DNA from: Campylobacter insulaenigrae NCTC 12927
GTDB lineage: Bacteria; Campylobacterota; Campylobacteria; Campylobacterales; Campylobacteraceae
Length of the DNA: 64,000 nt
Direction: 5' to 3'
Assembly: GCF_000816185.1 (NCBI RefSeq)
Contig: NZ_CP007770.1
Location: forward strand, 62,001-126,000
Shown: positions 27,943 to 37,175 of the stretch, piece by piece
Position numbering within the stretch: position 1 is the stretch's first letter
Layout: each line of letters starts with the position of its first letter
The notes under the pieces: generated by a model
The model's input: only the letters and a program-made list of their open reading frames with translations
What the model was told of the DNA's origin: nothing
The model's database searches: none
Program-made: the position numbers and the translations under genes

Positions 27943-29222
27943 TAGTTAAAGTAAATGATACTTTTATCACGGATAATTCCAGCAAATGCGAATATCAATG
28001 CTATTTTTTAAAAACTACGCAAAATGAAAGATTTATTCAGCAAGCTTTAGAAAAACAAGTAAAGATTATTAATATACAAGAATGTAAAAGACTTTTAAAA
28101 ATAGATGAAAATATCAAACTCATCGGTATAAGTGGCACTAATGGCAAAACAACTACCGCTGGAGCGATTTATTCTATTTTGCTTGATTTAGGATATAAAT
28201 GTGCTCTAATGGGAACTAGGGGAAGTTTTATTAATGATAAAAAAATTTATCCAAAAGGCTTAACTACGACTCCTATTTTACAAACTTTAGAATTTTTAGC
28301 TTTAGCAAGCAAAGAAAAATGTGATTTTTTGATAATGGAAGTTAGCTCTCATGCTCTTGTGCAAAATCGTATTGAAGGGCTTAAATTTAAGGCTAAAATT
28401 TTTACTAATATTACTCAAGATCATTTAGATTTTCATAAAACTTTTGAGAATTATCAAAAAGCTAAAGAAAGTTTTTTTACTGATGAAAGTATGAAATTTA
28501 TCAACAAAGATGCAAAAGCTATTAAATTTAATGTAAAAAATGCTTTTACTTACGGGATAGAAAATCCAAGTTTTTATCATATAAAAGCTTATGCTTTAAA
28601 GCATGGCATCGAAGCTGTGGTAAATTTTGGTAAAGAAACTTTTTTGATAGATTCTTCTTTAGTAGGACTTTTTAATCTTTATAATCTTTTAGCGGCTAGT
28701 GCTTGTGTAAATGAACTTGTAAAGCCAAATTTAAATGAGCTTGAAAAAGCCATTAGTAATTTTGGTGGTATTGAAGGTAGAATGCAAGTTGTAGCTAAAA
28801 ATGTGATAGTAGATTTTGCACATACTCCTGATGGCATAGAAAAAGTTCTTGATGCTTTAAGATATAAAGACTTGATTGTAGTTTTTGGAGCAGGCGGGGA
28901 TAGAGATAAAAGCAAGCGTCCATTAATGGCAAGAGTAGCAAAACATTATGCTAAAAAACTTATCATCACAAGCGATAATCCTAGATCAGAGGAAGCTATG
29001 GATATTGTTAATGATATTTTAAGTGGCATAGAAAAAGATGAAAATGTGTTTGTAGAATGTGATAGAAAGCAAGCTATCACGCAAGCTTTGAAATTACAAC
29101 AAAATGATGAATTTGTGGTAATTTTAGGAAAAGGTGATGAAGATTATCAAGAAATTAAAGGAGTTAAATATCCTTTTAATGATAAAGAAGTAGTTTTAGA
29201 GATATTAAAAGAAGGAAAATAA
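27939..29222 (+). CDS. murE: UDP-MurNAc-tripeptide synthetase (meso-DAP adding)
   Basis: A 427-residue Mur ligase that adds meso-diaminopimelate to UDP-MurNAc-L-Ala-D-Glu. The ATP loop [11 protein letters not shown] is at about 63-73, with EVSSHAL and [10 protein letters not shown] following. DNPRSEE near residue 345 is the signature for diaminopimelate rather than lysine. It is shorter than E. coli MurE because of a reduced N-terminal domain, as in other epsilonproteobacteria. The start is GTG 27939, overlapping the previous stop. Confidence 0.96.
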   Translation: MIVKVNDTFITDNSSKCEYQCYFLKTTQNERFIQQALEKQVKIINIQECKRLLKIDENIKLIGISGTNGKTTTAGAIYSILLDLGYKCALMGTRGSFINDKKIYPKGLTTTPILQTLEFLALASKEKCDFLIMEVSSHALVQNRIEGLKFKAKIFTNITQDHLDFHKTFENYQKAKESFFTDESMKFINKDAKAIKFNVKNAFTYGIENPSFYHIKAYALKHGIEAVVNFGKETFLIDSSLVGLFNLYNLLAASACVNELVKPNLNELEKAISNFGGIEGRMQVVAKNVIVDFAHTPDGIEKVLDALRYKDLIVVFGAGGDRDKSKRPLMARVAKHYAKKLIITSDNPRSEEAMDIVNDILSGIEKDENVFVECDRKQAITQALKLQQNDEFVVILGKGDEDYQEIKGVKYPFNDKEVVLEILKEGK

Positions 29223-29528
29223 ATGTTTGAAAATATGGATTTTTCAAAAATGGGAGAGCTTTTAACTAAAGCTCAAGAAAAAGCAAATGAATTAGAGCAA
29301 GAAGCTTTAAAAAAAGAATTTAGTGCAAAAAGTGGCGGTGGTCTTGTAAAGGTAAGTGCCAATGGAAAAGGTGAAATTATTGACATAGATATAGATGATT
29401 CTTTGTTAGAAGATAAAGAATCTATGCAAATTTTATTAATTTCTGGGATTAACGATGTGCTTAAAATGGTAGAACAAAATAAAAAGTCAATGGCTAGTAA
29501 TTTATTTAGCGGAATGGGAGTTATATGA
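29223..29528 (+). CDS. YbaB/EbfC family nucleoid-associated protein
   Basis: A 101-residue protein of the YbaB family, small dimers that bind DNA. It begins MFENMDFSKMGELLTKAQEK and contains SAKSGGGLVKVSANGKGEI, the conserved glycine-rich part. It starts one base after murE ends and overlaps the next gene by four bases. Confidence 0.9.
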   Translation: MFENMDFSKMGELLTKAQEKANELEQEALKKEFSAKSGGGLVKVSANGKGEIIDIDIDDSLLEDKESMQILLISGINDVLKMVEQNKKSMASNLFSGMGVI

Positions 29529-30604
29529 GAATTATAGTATGTATTTTAACTTTAGTTGGGATTTTATTTGCTATTCCAAGACCGAGTTTTAATGATTTTT
29601 TGGGGTGTTATCAAAAAAATAAAGCAAGTATGTTGATTTATGAGGGCTTACCTGCCTTTGCTTTAGATGAAAATACTTTAGCAGTGGTAAAAACAAAAGA
29701 TGGAAAATTAAACAAATATACTAAATATGACCCATTTTTAAATTTATATCTAGTAAAAACAGATTTTAGTTTAATTCCTGCACCTATGGCCAATGAAGAA
29801 GAGCTTACGCGTAGTAATTGGGTGGGTATTTTAGATGATAATAAAAGTTACATAGGTCATTTAAAGTATTTTGGTCAAAATTTAACTGAAGGAGATCAGC
29901 TTGATTTTGAAACTAAAATAGGAGAATTAAATTCACCATGTTGCAAAATGCTTGGCATCACTTTAGATAATGGTAAATTAATAGGCAATCGCTATTTAAA
30001 GCATTTTATGAAATATCCTGATGTATATTGGGGTGATATAGGGGTAGATTTTGAAATGCGTGATGGAAAAATTTATGTTAAAAAAATTCGTAAAAACGGA
30101 CAATTTTTACTTAATGATGAGTTGATTGCAGTTGATGGAGAGCCATATGATGATATAAGAAAACTCAATGAAAAAATTTTATTTGCTGATCGTGGAAGTA
30201 CTTTGTACTTTAATGTTTTAAGAGATAATGAAGATTTAAATATCTCTACTATGGTTTTTGATAAAGATTTAGGAATCTATGCAAAGCCAAAAAAGGCTGC
30301 TCCTGCAAAACCAACTTCTTTTTATAGTAATTTAGGATTACGCGTAGATACAAAAATGAATGTTATAGAGGTAAGTTCTAACTCAAAAGCACAAATGGCT
30401 GGTTTTTTGGTAGGAGATAAAATATTAAGAGTAAATAATCACAAAATGCATAATATGAACGAATTTCAAAATATCTTAATGCAAGAAAATTCTTTTGATA
30501 TTTTAATTTCAAGAAAAGCTACCAATATGCCTTCAGCACAAAATAATAATTTAGAACAAATCAATAAAGGATATTTTGACTTTTTTATAAGGCTTAATAA
30601 GTGA
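29525..30604 (+). CDS. Secreted PDZ-domain protein
   Basis: A 359-residue protein with an N-terminal signal peptide (MRIIVCILTLVGILFAIPRP). A PDZ domain lies at about residues 265-340 (LGLRVDTKMNVIEVSSNSKA, GDKILRVNNHKM), and a second, weaker PDZ-like stretch near 205-245 (GQFLLNDELIAVDGEPYDDI). No protease site is seen. It probably acts in the periplasm as a binding or scaffold protein, by inference. Confidence 0.8.
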   Translation: MRIIVCILTLVGILFAIPRPSFNDFLGCYQKNKASMLIYEGLPAFALDENTLAVVKTKDGKLNKYTKYDPFLNLYLVKTDFSLIPAPMANEEELTRSNWVGILDDNKSYIGHLKYFGQNLTEGDQLDFETKIGELNSPCCKMLGITLDNGKLIGNRYLKHFMKYPDVYWGDIGVDFEMRDGKIYVKKIRKNGQFLLNDELIAVDGEPYDDIRKLNEKILFADRGSTLYFNVLRDNEDLNISTMVFDKDLGIYAKPKKAAPAKPTSFYSNLGLRVDTKMNVIEVSSNSKAQMAGFLVGDKILRVNNHKMHNMNEFQNILMQENSFDILISRKATNMPSAQNNNLEQINKGYFDFFIRLNK

Positions 30605-31449
30605 TACTTGCTAAATTTAATGAGCATTTAGAGCAAAATTATCCACGAGTACAAAATTTTCATCCATTTTTTAATGATGCTTTAAAATGGATGTTAGAAG
30701 CTGGTGGAAAACATTTTAGGGCACAACTTCTTTTGGGTATAGTTAATGCTAAAAATCCTACTTTACTTGATAAGGCTCTAAATGCAGCTTTGGCTTTGGA
30801 ATTTATTCATACTTATTCTTTAATACATGATGATTTACCTGCTATGGACAATGCTTTTTTGCGTAGAGGTAAAGAAACTTTACATAAAAAATATGATGAA
30901 ACTACAGCTATTTTAGTAGGAGATGCTTTAAATACTGAAGCTTTTTTACTACTTTCAAAACTTGATTTAAAAGATGAGATAAAGGTTAAGTTAGTTCAAA
31001 CACTAGCTTTTAATGCTGGGCTTAATGGAATGATTATAGGTCAAGCTATTGATTGTTATTTTGAAGATAAAAATTTAACTTTAGATGAGGTTGAATTTTT
31101 ACATATTCATAAAACTGCAAGATTAATAGCAGCTAGTTTAAAAATGGGTGCGATAATTTGTGAGCTTGAAATAAAAGAATGTGAAGAAATTTACGAAGTA
31201 GGAATTTTGATTGGACTAATTTTCCAAATCAAAGATGATATCATTGATGCGACTTTAGACGCAAATGAAGCTGGAAAACCTACACATAATGATACGCATA
31301 AAAATTCTTTTATAAAACTCTTAGGTTTAGAAGGTGCTAAAAAGGCAAAAAATGACAAAATTACTCTATGTGAAGAAAAAATAAAAAAAATGGATCCAAA
31401 AATTGCAAATGAACTTTATAAATTAATAGATAAATACTTAAAGGGATGA
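30601..31449 (+). CDS. ispA: Farnesyl diphosphate synthase
   Basis: A 282-residue prenyltransferase that builds farnesyl diphosphate for quinone and undecaprenyl synthesis. The first aspartate-rich motif is in LIHDDLPAMDN and the second in FQIKDDIID. GGKHFRAQLLLG holds the substrate-binding lysine and arginine. The start is GTG 30601, overlapping the previous stop (GTGA). Confidence 0.95.
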   Translation: MILAKFNEHLEQNYPRVQNFHPFFNDALKWMLEAGGKHFRAQLLLGIVNAKNPTLLDKALNAALALEFIHTYSLIHDDLPAMDNAFLRRGKETLHKKYDETTAILVGDALNTEAFLLLSKLDLKDEIKVKLVQTLAFNAGLNGMIIGQAIDCYFEDKNLTLDEVEFLHIHKTARLIAASLKMGAIICELEIKECEEIYEVGILIGLIFQIKDDIIDATLDANEAGKPTHNDTHKNSFIKLLGLEGAKKAKNDKITLCEEKIKKMDPKIANELYKLIDKYLKG

Positions 31450-31450
31450 A

Positions 31451-33355
31451 ATGTTACAAAAACAAGCAAATACAATAAGATTTTTATGTGCTGATATGAT
31501 ACAAAAGGCAAATAGCGGTCATCCAGGTGCACCTATGGGTTTAGCAGATATTATGAGTGTTTTAAGTACTCATTTAGTGCATAATCCAAAAGATCCTACA
31601 TGGTTAAACCGCGATAGATTAGTATTTTCAGGTGGTCATGCTAGTGCTTTGCTTTATAGCTTTTTATATTTGAGTGGTTATGATATAAATTTAGATGATT
31701 TAAAAAATTTTCGCCAACTTCATTCTAAAACGCCAGGCCATCCTGAAATTTTTACTTCAGGAGTGGAAATAGCTACAGGTCCTTTAGGACAAGGCATTGC
31801 TAATGCGGTAGGTTTTGCTATGGCAGCTAAGAAAGCAAGCTTGCTTTTAGGAGAAGATATCATTAATCATAAAGTTTATTGTCTTTGTGGTGATGGAGAT
31901 TTACAAGAGGGAATTTCTTATGAAGCGTGTTCTTTAGCGGGTTTTCATAATCTTGATAATTTAATCATCATTTATGATAGTAATAATATTTCAATTGAAG
32001 GTGATGTGGCTATTGCTTTTAATGAAAATGTAAAAGATCGTTTTAGAGCACAAAATTTTGAAGTGCTTGAGATAGATGGACATGATTTTGAACAAATTGA
32101 TTTAGCATTAAAAACTGCAAAAGAAAGTAAAAAGCCTTGTTTAATTATAGCCCATACTACCATAGCTAAAGGGGCTTTAGAACTTGAGGGAAGTCATCAT
32201 TCTCATGGAGCACCTTTAGGAGAAGAGCTTATCAAAAAAGCAAAACAAGCTTTAGGTTTTGATCCACAAAAAACTTTTGAAATTCCTGAAGATGTAAAAG
32301 TGCGTTTTGAAGCAGTTGTTGAGCTTGGAGATTTATTACAAGCTAAATGGGAGCAAAAAGTAAAGAATTTAAGTGAAGATAAAAAAGCTTTATTGAAAGA
32401 ACTTTTAGAACCTGATTTTAGCAAGATTAATTTTCCAGACTTTAAAGGAAAGGATTTAGCTACTAGAGATAGTAATGGTGTGATTTTAAATGAAATAGCA
32501 AAAGCTATACCTGGATTTTTAGGCGGTAGTGCAGATTTAGGACCTTCAAATAAGACAGAACTTAAAGATATGGGTGATTTTCCTTGTGGAAAAAATATCC
32601 ACTATGGTATAAGAGAACATGCTATGACGGCTATAAATAATGCCTTTGCCCGTTATGGTTTATTTTTGCCTTTTTCGGCTACATTTTTTATATTTAGTGA
32701 ATATTTAAAGCCAGCAGCAAGAATTGCTGCTTTAATGAAGATAAAACATTTTTTTATTTTTACTCACGATAGTATAGGTGTAGGAGAAGATGGACCAACT
32801 CACCAACCAATAGAACAACTTAGCACTTTTAGAGCTATGCCTAATTCTCTTACCTTTCGCGTCGGAGATGGAGTGGAAAATGTCAAAGCATGGCAAATAG
32901 CACTTAAAACAAATATGCCAAGTATTTTTGTTTTATCACGTCAAAAATTAGATGCTTTAAATGATCCAATTTTTGGAGATGTCGAAAATGGAGCGTATTT
33001 ATTAAAAGAAGAAGCTAATGCTCAATTTACATTATTAGCTAGTGGGAGTGAGGTTTCTTTGTGTTTAAAAACTGCTATGAAATTACAAGAAAAAAATATC
33101 ATTTGTAATGTAGTTTCTATGCCTTGCTATGAATTATTTATTAAACAAGATAAAGCTTATATGAAAAGAATTTTACAAGGAAAAGTTATAGGAGTGGAAG
33201 CGGCTAATTCAAACGAACTTTATAGAATTTGCGATGAGGTTTATGGTATAGAAAGCTTTGGTGAAAGTGGCAAAGATAAAGATGTGTTTGAATTTTTTGG
33301 ATTTAGTGAGGAAAAATTAAGTTCTTATATTATAAGTTTGTGTGATGGAGATTAA
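31451..33355 (+). CDS. tkt: Transketolase
   Basis: A 634-residue thiamine diphosphate enzyme of the non-oxidative pentose phosphate pathway. NSGHPGAPMG, the cofactor motif CLCGDGDLQEGISYEA and the Pyr-domain HDSIGVGEDGPTHQPIEQL are diagnostic. It begins two bases after ispA. Campylobacters usually lack a complete oxidative pentose route, so it supplies ribose and erythrose phosphates. Confidence 0.97.
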   Translation: MLQKQANTIRFLCADMIQKANSGHPGAPMGLADIMSVLSTHLVHNPKDPTWLNRDRLVFSGGHASALLYSFLYLSGYDINLDDLKNFRQLHSKTPGHPEIFTSGVEIATGPLGQGIANAVGFAMAAKKASLLLGEDIINHKVYCLCGDGDLQEGISYEACSLAGFHNLDNLIIIYDSNNISIEGDVAIAFNENVKDRFRAQNFEVLEIDGHDFEQIDLALKTAKESKKPCLIIAHTTIAKGALELEGSHHSHGAPLGEELIKKAKQALGFDPQKTFEIPEDVKVRFEAVVELGDLLQAKWEQKVKNLSEDKKALLKELLEPDFSKINFPDFKGKDLATRDSNGVILNEIAKAIPGFLGGSADLGPSNKTELKDMGDFPCGKNIHYGIREHAMTAINNAFARYGLFLPFSATFFIFSEYLKPAARIAALMKIKHFFIFTHDSIGVGEDGPTHQPIEQLSTFRAMPNSLTFRVGDGVENVKAWQIALKTNMPSIFVLSRQKLDALNDPIFGDVENGAYLLKEEANAQFTLLASGSEVSLCLKTAMKLQEKNIICNVVSMPCYELFIKQDKAYMKRILQGKVIGVEAANSNELYRICDEVYGIESFGESGKDKDVFEFFGFSEEKLSSYIISLCDGD

Positions 33356-34451
33356 AACATTTATTAATACTAAAGAATGTGTTTTTAGTGTTTTTGGAAG
33401 TTGGGATAAAGATAGCATAACTAACGCTAAAATTCCCGATCTTCCACAGAATAAAAATATTGTTTTTGATTTTTTAAAATTAGATTTTATAGATACTATA
33501 GGCGTAAGATATTTTTTAGCTTTAGAAAATGAGTTAAAACAAAAAGGCTATGAAATAGCTAGGATAAATTTATCAAATCAACACAATATACTTTTTACTT
33601 TGTGCGAGAAATATTATAAAACTTTAGATGACTCTCAAGGTAAGCGATGCAAAATCAAAGATTTTTTTGAAAATTTGGGAAAGAAAATTTTTATTTCTTT
33701 TGAAATATTAATTCAATTTTTAAATTTTATAGGCTTGATAATTGTTACTTGTTTTCAAACATTATTTAGTCTTAAAAAATTACGTTTTAAAGCTTTTTTA
33801 TATCATGTGGAAAATAGCGCTATTAACGCTTTACCCATAGTTATGCTTACTTCTTTACTTGTTGGAATTGTTTTGGCTTATCAAGCAGCTTATCAGCTTG
33901 TGCAATTTGGTGCAAACATTTATATAGTTGATTTAATGGGAATTTCTGCCACTAGAGAATTAGCACCTTTAATTAGTGCTATTGTGATAGCTGGAAGGAG
34001 TGCAAGTTCTTATACAGCACAAATAGGAGTTATGAAATTAACAGATGAAATTGATGCTATGAAGACAATGGGTTTTAAAGAGAGTGAATTTATTATTTTA
34101 CCTAGAGTTTTGGCTTTATCTTTAGCCATGCCTTTTGTGGTAATAGTAGCTGATATTTTGAGTATTTCAGGTGGTGTTGTAGTTGCTTGGGTAAGTTTAG
34201 AAATTACTGCAAGTGAATTTATGAATCGTTTTAAAGAAGCAGTAGAATTAAAACATATTATTATCGGACTTATAAAAGCACCTATGTTTGGATTTTTAAT
34301 TGCTTCTATAGCTTGTTTTCGGGGATTTTTTGTACAAAAAACAACTGAGAGTATAGGGGTTTATACAACAAAAAGCGTTGTCAATGCTATTTTTTGGGTT
34401 ATAGCTTTTGATGCTATTTTTTCTGTATTTTTAACAAAGGCTGGAATTTGA
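33345..34451 (+). CDS. MlaE-type ABC transporter permease with N-terminal STAS domain
   Basis: A 368-residue inner-membrane protein. Residues 1-90 form a STAS-like domain (VFDFLKLDFIDTIGVRYFLA), the rest a MlaE permease with about six membrane segments, LPIVMLTSLLVGIVLAYQ and the conserved ATRELAPLISAIVIAGR. In E. coli, MlaB (STAS) and MlaE are separate proteins; here they are fused. The gene corresponds to iamB of C. jejuni. The start is ATG 33345, overlapping the tkt end; no clear binding site. Confidence 0.9.
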   Translation: MEIKTFINTKECVFSVFGSWDKDSITNAKIPDLPQNKNIVFDFLKLDFIDTIGVRYFLALENELKQKGYEIARINLSNQHNILFTLCEKYYKTLDDSQGKRCKIKDFFENLGKKIFISFEILIQFLNFIGLIIVTCFQTLFSLKKLRFKAFLYHVENSAINALPIVMLTSLLVGIVLAYQAAYQLVQFGANIYIVDLMGISATRELAPLISAIVIAGRSASSYTAQIGVMKLTDEIDAMKTMGFKESEFIILPRVLALSLAMPFVVIVADILSISGGVVVAWVSLEITASEFMNRFKEAVELKHIIIGLIKAPMFGFLIASIACFRGFFVQKTTESIGVYTTKSVVNAIFWVIAFDAIFSVFLTKAGI

Positions 34452-35170
34452 TTATTAAAGCTACTAACATAAGCACTTATTTTGGTGAAAAATGCGTCCA
34501 TGAAGAGATTAGTTTTGATATTAAGGCTAATGAAATTTTTGGAGTTTTAGGTGGTAGTGGTAGTGGAAAATCAGTGCTTTTAAGACAAATGCTTTTGCTT
34601 GAACATTTTGATAGTGGCGAATATGAAGTTTTAGGTAAAAAATTACGCGATATAAACGATGAAGATGCTTTATTTTTACAAAAACAATGGGGAGTTGTTT
34701 TTCAATATGGAGCTTTGTTTAGTTTTTTTAATGTGATTGAAAATATCAGCGTAGCATTAAATGAATACACTAAATTAAAAAAAAATGAAATCAAAGAAAT
34801 AGCTATGATGAAACTCAAAATGGTTGGGCTTGATGAGAGTACTGCTAAGCTTTATCCTAGTGAAATAAGTGGTGGTATGAAAAAAAGAGTAGCAATAGCA
34901 AGAGCCTTAGCGCTTGATTCAAAATTACTATTTTTAGACGAACCAACGTCCGGACTTGATCCTTATAGTTCAAGGGAATTTGATGATTTGCTTTTAAATT
35001 TAAAGCATAGTTTTAATTTATGTGTGGTGCTAGTAACTCATGATAAAGAAAGTATGAAAAAAGTTTTAGATAGATTTTTAATTATAGATAATAAAAAAGT
35101 AGGATTTTTAGGTGATTTAAAGCAATTACAAGATCAAAATGAAAAATTATACAAAAGGTTTATGCAGTAA
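34448..35170 (+). CDS. MlaF-type ABC transporter ATPase
   Basis: A 240-residue ATPase of a lipid-transport ABC system. Walker A is GGSGSGKSV (about 35-43), the signature is SGGMKKRVAIARA, and Walker B is LLFLDEPTSGLD. It corresponds to iamA of C. jejuni, linked to invasion phenotypes. The start is TTG 34448, six bases after AAAGG and overlapping the permease stop (TTGA). Confidence 0.93.
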   Translation: MIIKATNISTYFGEKCVHEEISFDIKANEIFGVLGGSGSGKSVLLRQMLLLEHFDSGEYEVLGKKLRDINDEDALFLQKQWGVVFQYGALFSFFNVIENISVALNEYTKLKKNEIKEIAMMKLKMVGLDESTAKLYPSEISGGMKKRVAIARALALDSKLLFLDEPTSGLDPYSSREFDDLLLNLKHSFNLCVVLVTHDKESMKKVLDRFLIIDNKKVGFLGDLKQLQDQNEKLYKRFMQ

Positions 35171-35997
35171 TGGAAAATAGAGCAAATTACATACTTATAG
35201 GAATTTTTGTAAGTGTTATTTTTTTTATGAGTTTATTTTTTATAGTTTGGTATGGTAATTTAAAAGATGAAAAAACTTTTGCTTATTATGAAATTTTTAT
35301 GGAAGAATCTGTGGCAGGACTTAGTGTTAAAGCCCCTGTTAAATTTTTAGGTGTGGATGTAGGAAGTGTTGAAAAAATAAGTATTGATACAACAAGTTCA
35401 AATTTTAGAGTTCAAATTTTAGTAAAGCTTGATTCTAATTTAGTGATAAAAACGGATACTTATGCTAGTTTGCAAATCCAAGGTATCACTGGTTTTAAAT
35501 TTATACAACTTTCTGGAGGAAGCGAAAAAGCACCAATTTTAAAAGCATTTAATAGCAAGTATCCAGTTATTAATTCTAAAGAAAGTTTTTTTGCAAGTAT
35601 AGACAAACAAACTACAAATATTTTAGAATTAATTTCTAGTTCAAAACTTAAACTCGATATTCTTTTAAGTGACAAAAATTTAAGAAATTTTGAAAATTTT
35701 TTATCTAATTCTTCTCAATTAGTAGAAAAATTAAATAAACAGTCGTTGCCATTTTTATCAAATATTCAAAATACTTCTTCAAAAATAGCTAAAAGTTCAG
35801 ACGAATTTGCTTTATTCTTAAGTAAAGCAAATTTACAACTTGATGGGTTAGAAAAAAGTAAGATGCTGATAAATGATAATTTAGAAATTTTGAGATTTTT
35901 GCTTTTAGATTTTACTCAATTACTTGAAAAAGTAAAACAAAATCCTTCTAATGTTATTTATAAAGATCAAAAGATTCAATATGCTCCAGGGGAATAA
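35170..35997 (+). CDS. MlaD-type MCE-domain protein
   Basis: A 275-residue protein anchored by one N-terminal membrane segment (YILIGIFVSVIFFMSLFFIVW). An MCE domain at about 38-118 (ESVAGLSVKAPVKFLGVDVG, LQIQGITGFKFIQLSGG) binds phospholipid in this family. A long helical tail follows. It would sit in the periplasm on the MlaEF complex and carry lipids between membranes. Confidence 0.92.
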   Translation: MENRANYILIGIFVSVIFFMSLFFIVWYGNLKDEKTFAYYEIFMEESVAGLSVKAPVKFLGVDVGSVEKISIDTTSSNFRVQILVKLDSNLVIKTDTYASLQIQGITGFKFIQLSGGSEKAPILKAFNSKYPVINSKESFFASIDKQTTNILELISSSKLKLDILLSDKNLRNFENFLSNSSQLVEKLNKQSLPFLSNIQNTSSKIAKSSDEFALFLSKANLQLDGLEKSKMLINDNLEILRFLLLDFTQLLEKVKQNPSNVIYKDQKIQYAPGE

Positions 35998-35998
35998 T

Positions 35999-36592
35999 AT
36001 GAAAACTCTATATTTTGTTTTAACAGCCTTGCTTTTTAGTGCTTGTTCTGTAGTTAATCCAACTCAAACTTTACCTTCTATGAAATATTTTTCTATAAAT
36101 TTACAAAATATACAGATAAATACAAGTATTTATAAAGACGCAAGTATTATTGTAGCACTTCCTAAAAGTTTGGATTATTCAAACAATATTTTTTATAAAA
36201 AAGATGAGATTATTTATACTTATGCGTATCATTTTTGGAAAGAAAATCCTAATTTAATGATTAAGAATTTTTTAGAATTTAACTTGCAAAATCTTAAAAT
36301 TTTTAAAGCAGTTTTAAACCAAGATAGCTTGGCTAAAGTAGATTTTATTTTAGAAAGTAAAGTAAACATCTTAGAGCAAGAATTTTTAGATAGAACACAT
36401 TCTAAAGCTAAATTTGCTATCAATCTTACTTTGGTAAATGCTAAAGATAAAAATATTGTTGCTAGTCAATATTTTTACTATGAAAAAAAACTTAACAATA
36501 CTAAGCCTGATTTGCTAATTAAAGCTTATAATGATATTTTTAAACAATTTGGTGAAGAATTTTCTACTTGGATGATAAAAAATTTGGAATAA
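35999..36592 (+). CDS. ABC-transport auxiliary lipoprotein (PqiC/YmbA-like)
   Basis: A 197-residue lipoprotein: the signal MKTLYFVLTALLFSAC ends in a lipobox with acceptor C16. The body fits the outer-membrane auxiliary lipoproteins found with MCE systems, with a C-terminal VNAKDKNIVASQYFYYEKKL stretch. The start is ATG 35999, after AGGGGAAT in the mlaD tail. It is the last gene of the four-gene transporter set. Confidence 0.82.
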   Translation: MKTLYFVLTALLFSACSVVNPTQTLPSMKYFSINLQNIQINTSIYKDASIIVALPKSLDYSNNIFYKKDEIIYTYAYHFWKENPNLMIKNFLEFNLQNLKIFKAVLNQDSLAKVDFILESKVNILEQEFLDRTHSKAKFAINLTLVNAKDKNIVASQYFYYEKKLNNTKPDLLIKAYNDIFKQFGEEFSTWMIKNLE

Positions 36593-36600
36593 AAAATGCT
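36585..36600 (+). promoter_or_regulatory. Sigma-54 (-24/-12) promoter
   Basis: TTGGAAT-N5-ATGCT with GG at 36586-36587 and GC at 36598-36599, exactly ten bases apart. It overlaps the end of the lipoprotein gene and would start transcription near 36610, 25 bases before the next gene. It resembles the flgE promoter in this window. Confidence 0.75.
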
Positions 36601-36634
36601 TCTTTATTATAGCAATAATAAAGAAGGTTGTATT

Positions 36635-37144
36635 ATGATAGATGAATTAGAAATATTACAAAAGCATTTAGGACAAGTTGATTTAAATGGTGCAAGTTTA
36701 AAGCATCAAACACAAAAATTTAGTGAAGATATTACAGATGCGAATGATTTTGTAGGTGCTTTGCAAATCTTGGATTCTTCGTTAAAAAAGATTTTAAATT
36801 TACTAGAAGATAGGAATTATGAAGATGTTCAAGATAAAGTTTTAATTGCCAGTGAAAGCATTAAAATAGTAGATAATTGCTCGTTTTTAGGTAGTGCTTT
36901 ATTTGATAATAATTATAATGTAAATGTTGGAAATAAAGCTTTTAGTTTTGAAATTTGTAATCCAATAAAAATTCTAGAAAATAGTGATTATGCAGGTATG
37001 AAGGCATATATAGAAGATAAAAGAGAAGAAGTTTCTTCACTACTTAGTGAACTTGCAATAGCCATAGCTAATTATAATTTAGGTCAAAGTTTTTGCGGCA
37101 TGGATTTTGATACAAAAAATGATTTTAAAAAGATTTTTAAGTAA
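36635..37144 (+). CDS. Probable flagellar co-regulated protein of unknown function
   Basis: A 169-residue acidic, largely helical protein (MIDELEILQKHLGQVDLNGA). No membrane segment or known domain is recognised. The start at ATG 36635 lies seven bases after AAGAAGG and downstream of a sigma-54 promoter. An in-frame ATG at 36596 lies within that promoter and is rejected. It corresponds in position to C. jejuni Cj1650, which I recall as flagellar-regulon; chaperone or motility roles are only guesses. Confidence 0.8.
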   Translation: MIDELEILQKHLGQVDLNGASLKHQTQKFSEDITDANDFVGALQILDSSLKKILNLLEDRNYEDVQDKVLIASESIKIVDNCSFLGSALFDNNYNVNVGNKAFSFEICNPIKILENSDYAGMKAYIEDKREEVSSLLSELAIAIANYNLGQSFCGMDFDTKNDFKKIFK

Positions 37145-37171
37145 AACTAAAGGCAAAGAAGCCTTTAGTTT
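37144..37171. terminator. Bidirectional terminator between convergent genes
   Basis: AAACTAAAGGC (37144-37154) and GCCTTTAGTTT (37161-37171) form an 11 bp stem with a 6-base loop. It lies between the stops of the 169-residue gene and sodC, which face each other, and can serve both. Confidence 0.8.
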
Positions 37172-37175
37172 GTAA

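Noticed and set aside
27939-29222. Truncated murE
   Set aside because: At 427 residues it is shorter than E. coli MurE, but all ligase motifs and the DAP signature are present; the shorter form fits epsilonproteobacteria.
36596-36634. Earlier ATG for the 169-residue gene
   Set aside because: It falls inside the -12 part of the sigma-54 promoter, so the transcript would not contain it; ATG 36635 has a proper binding site.
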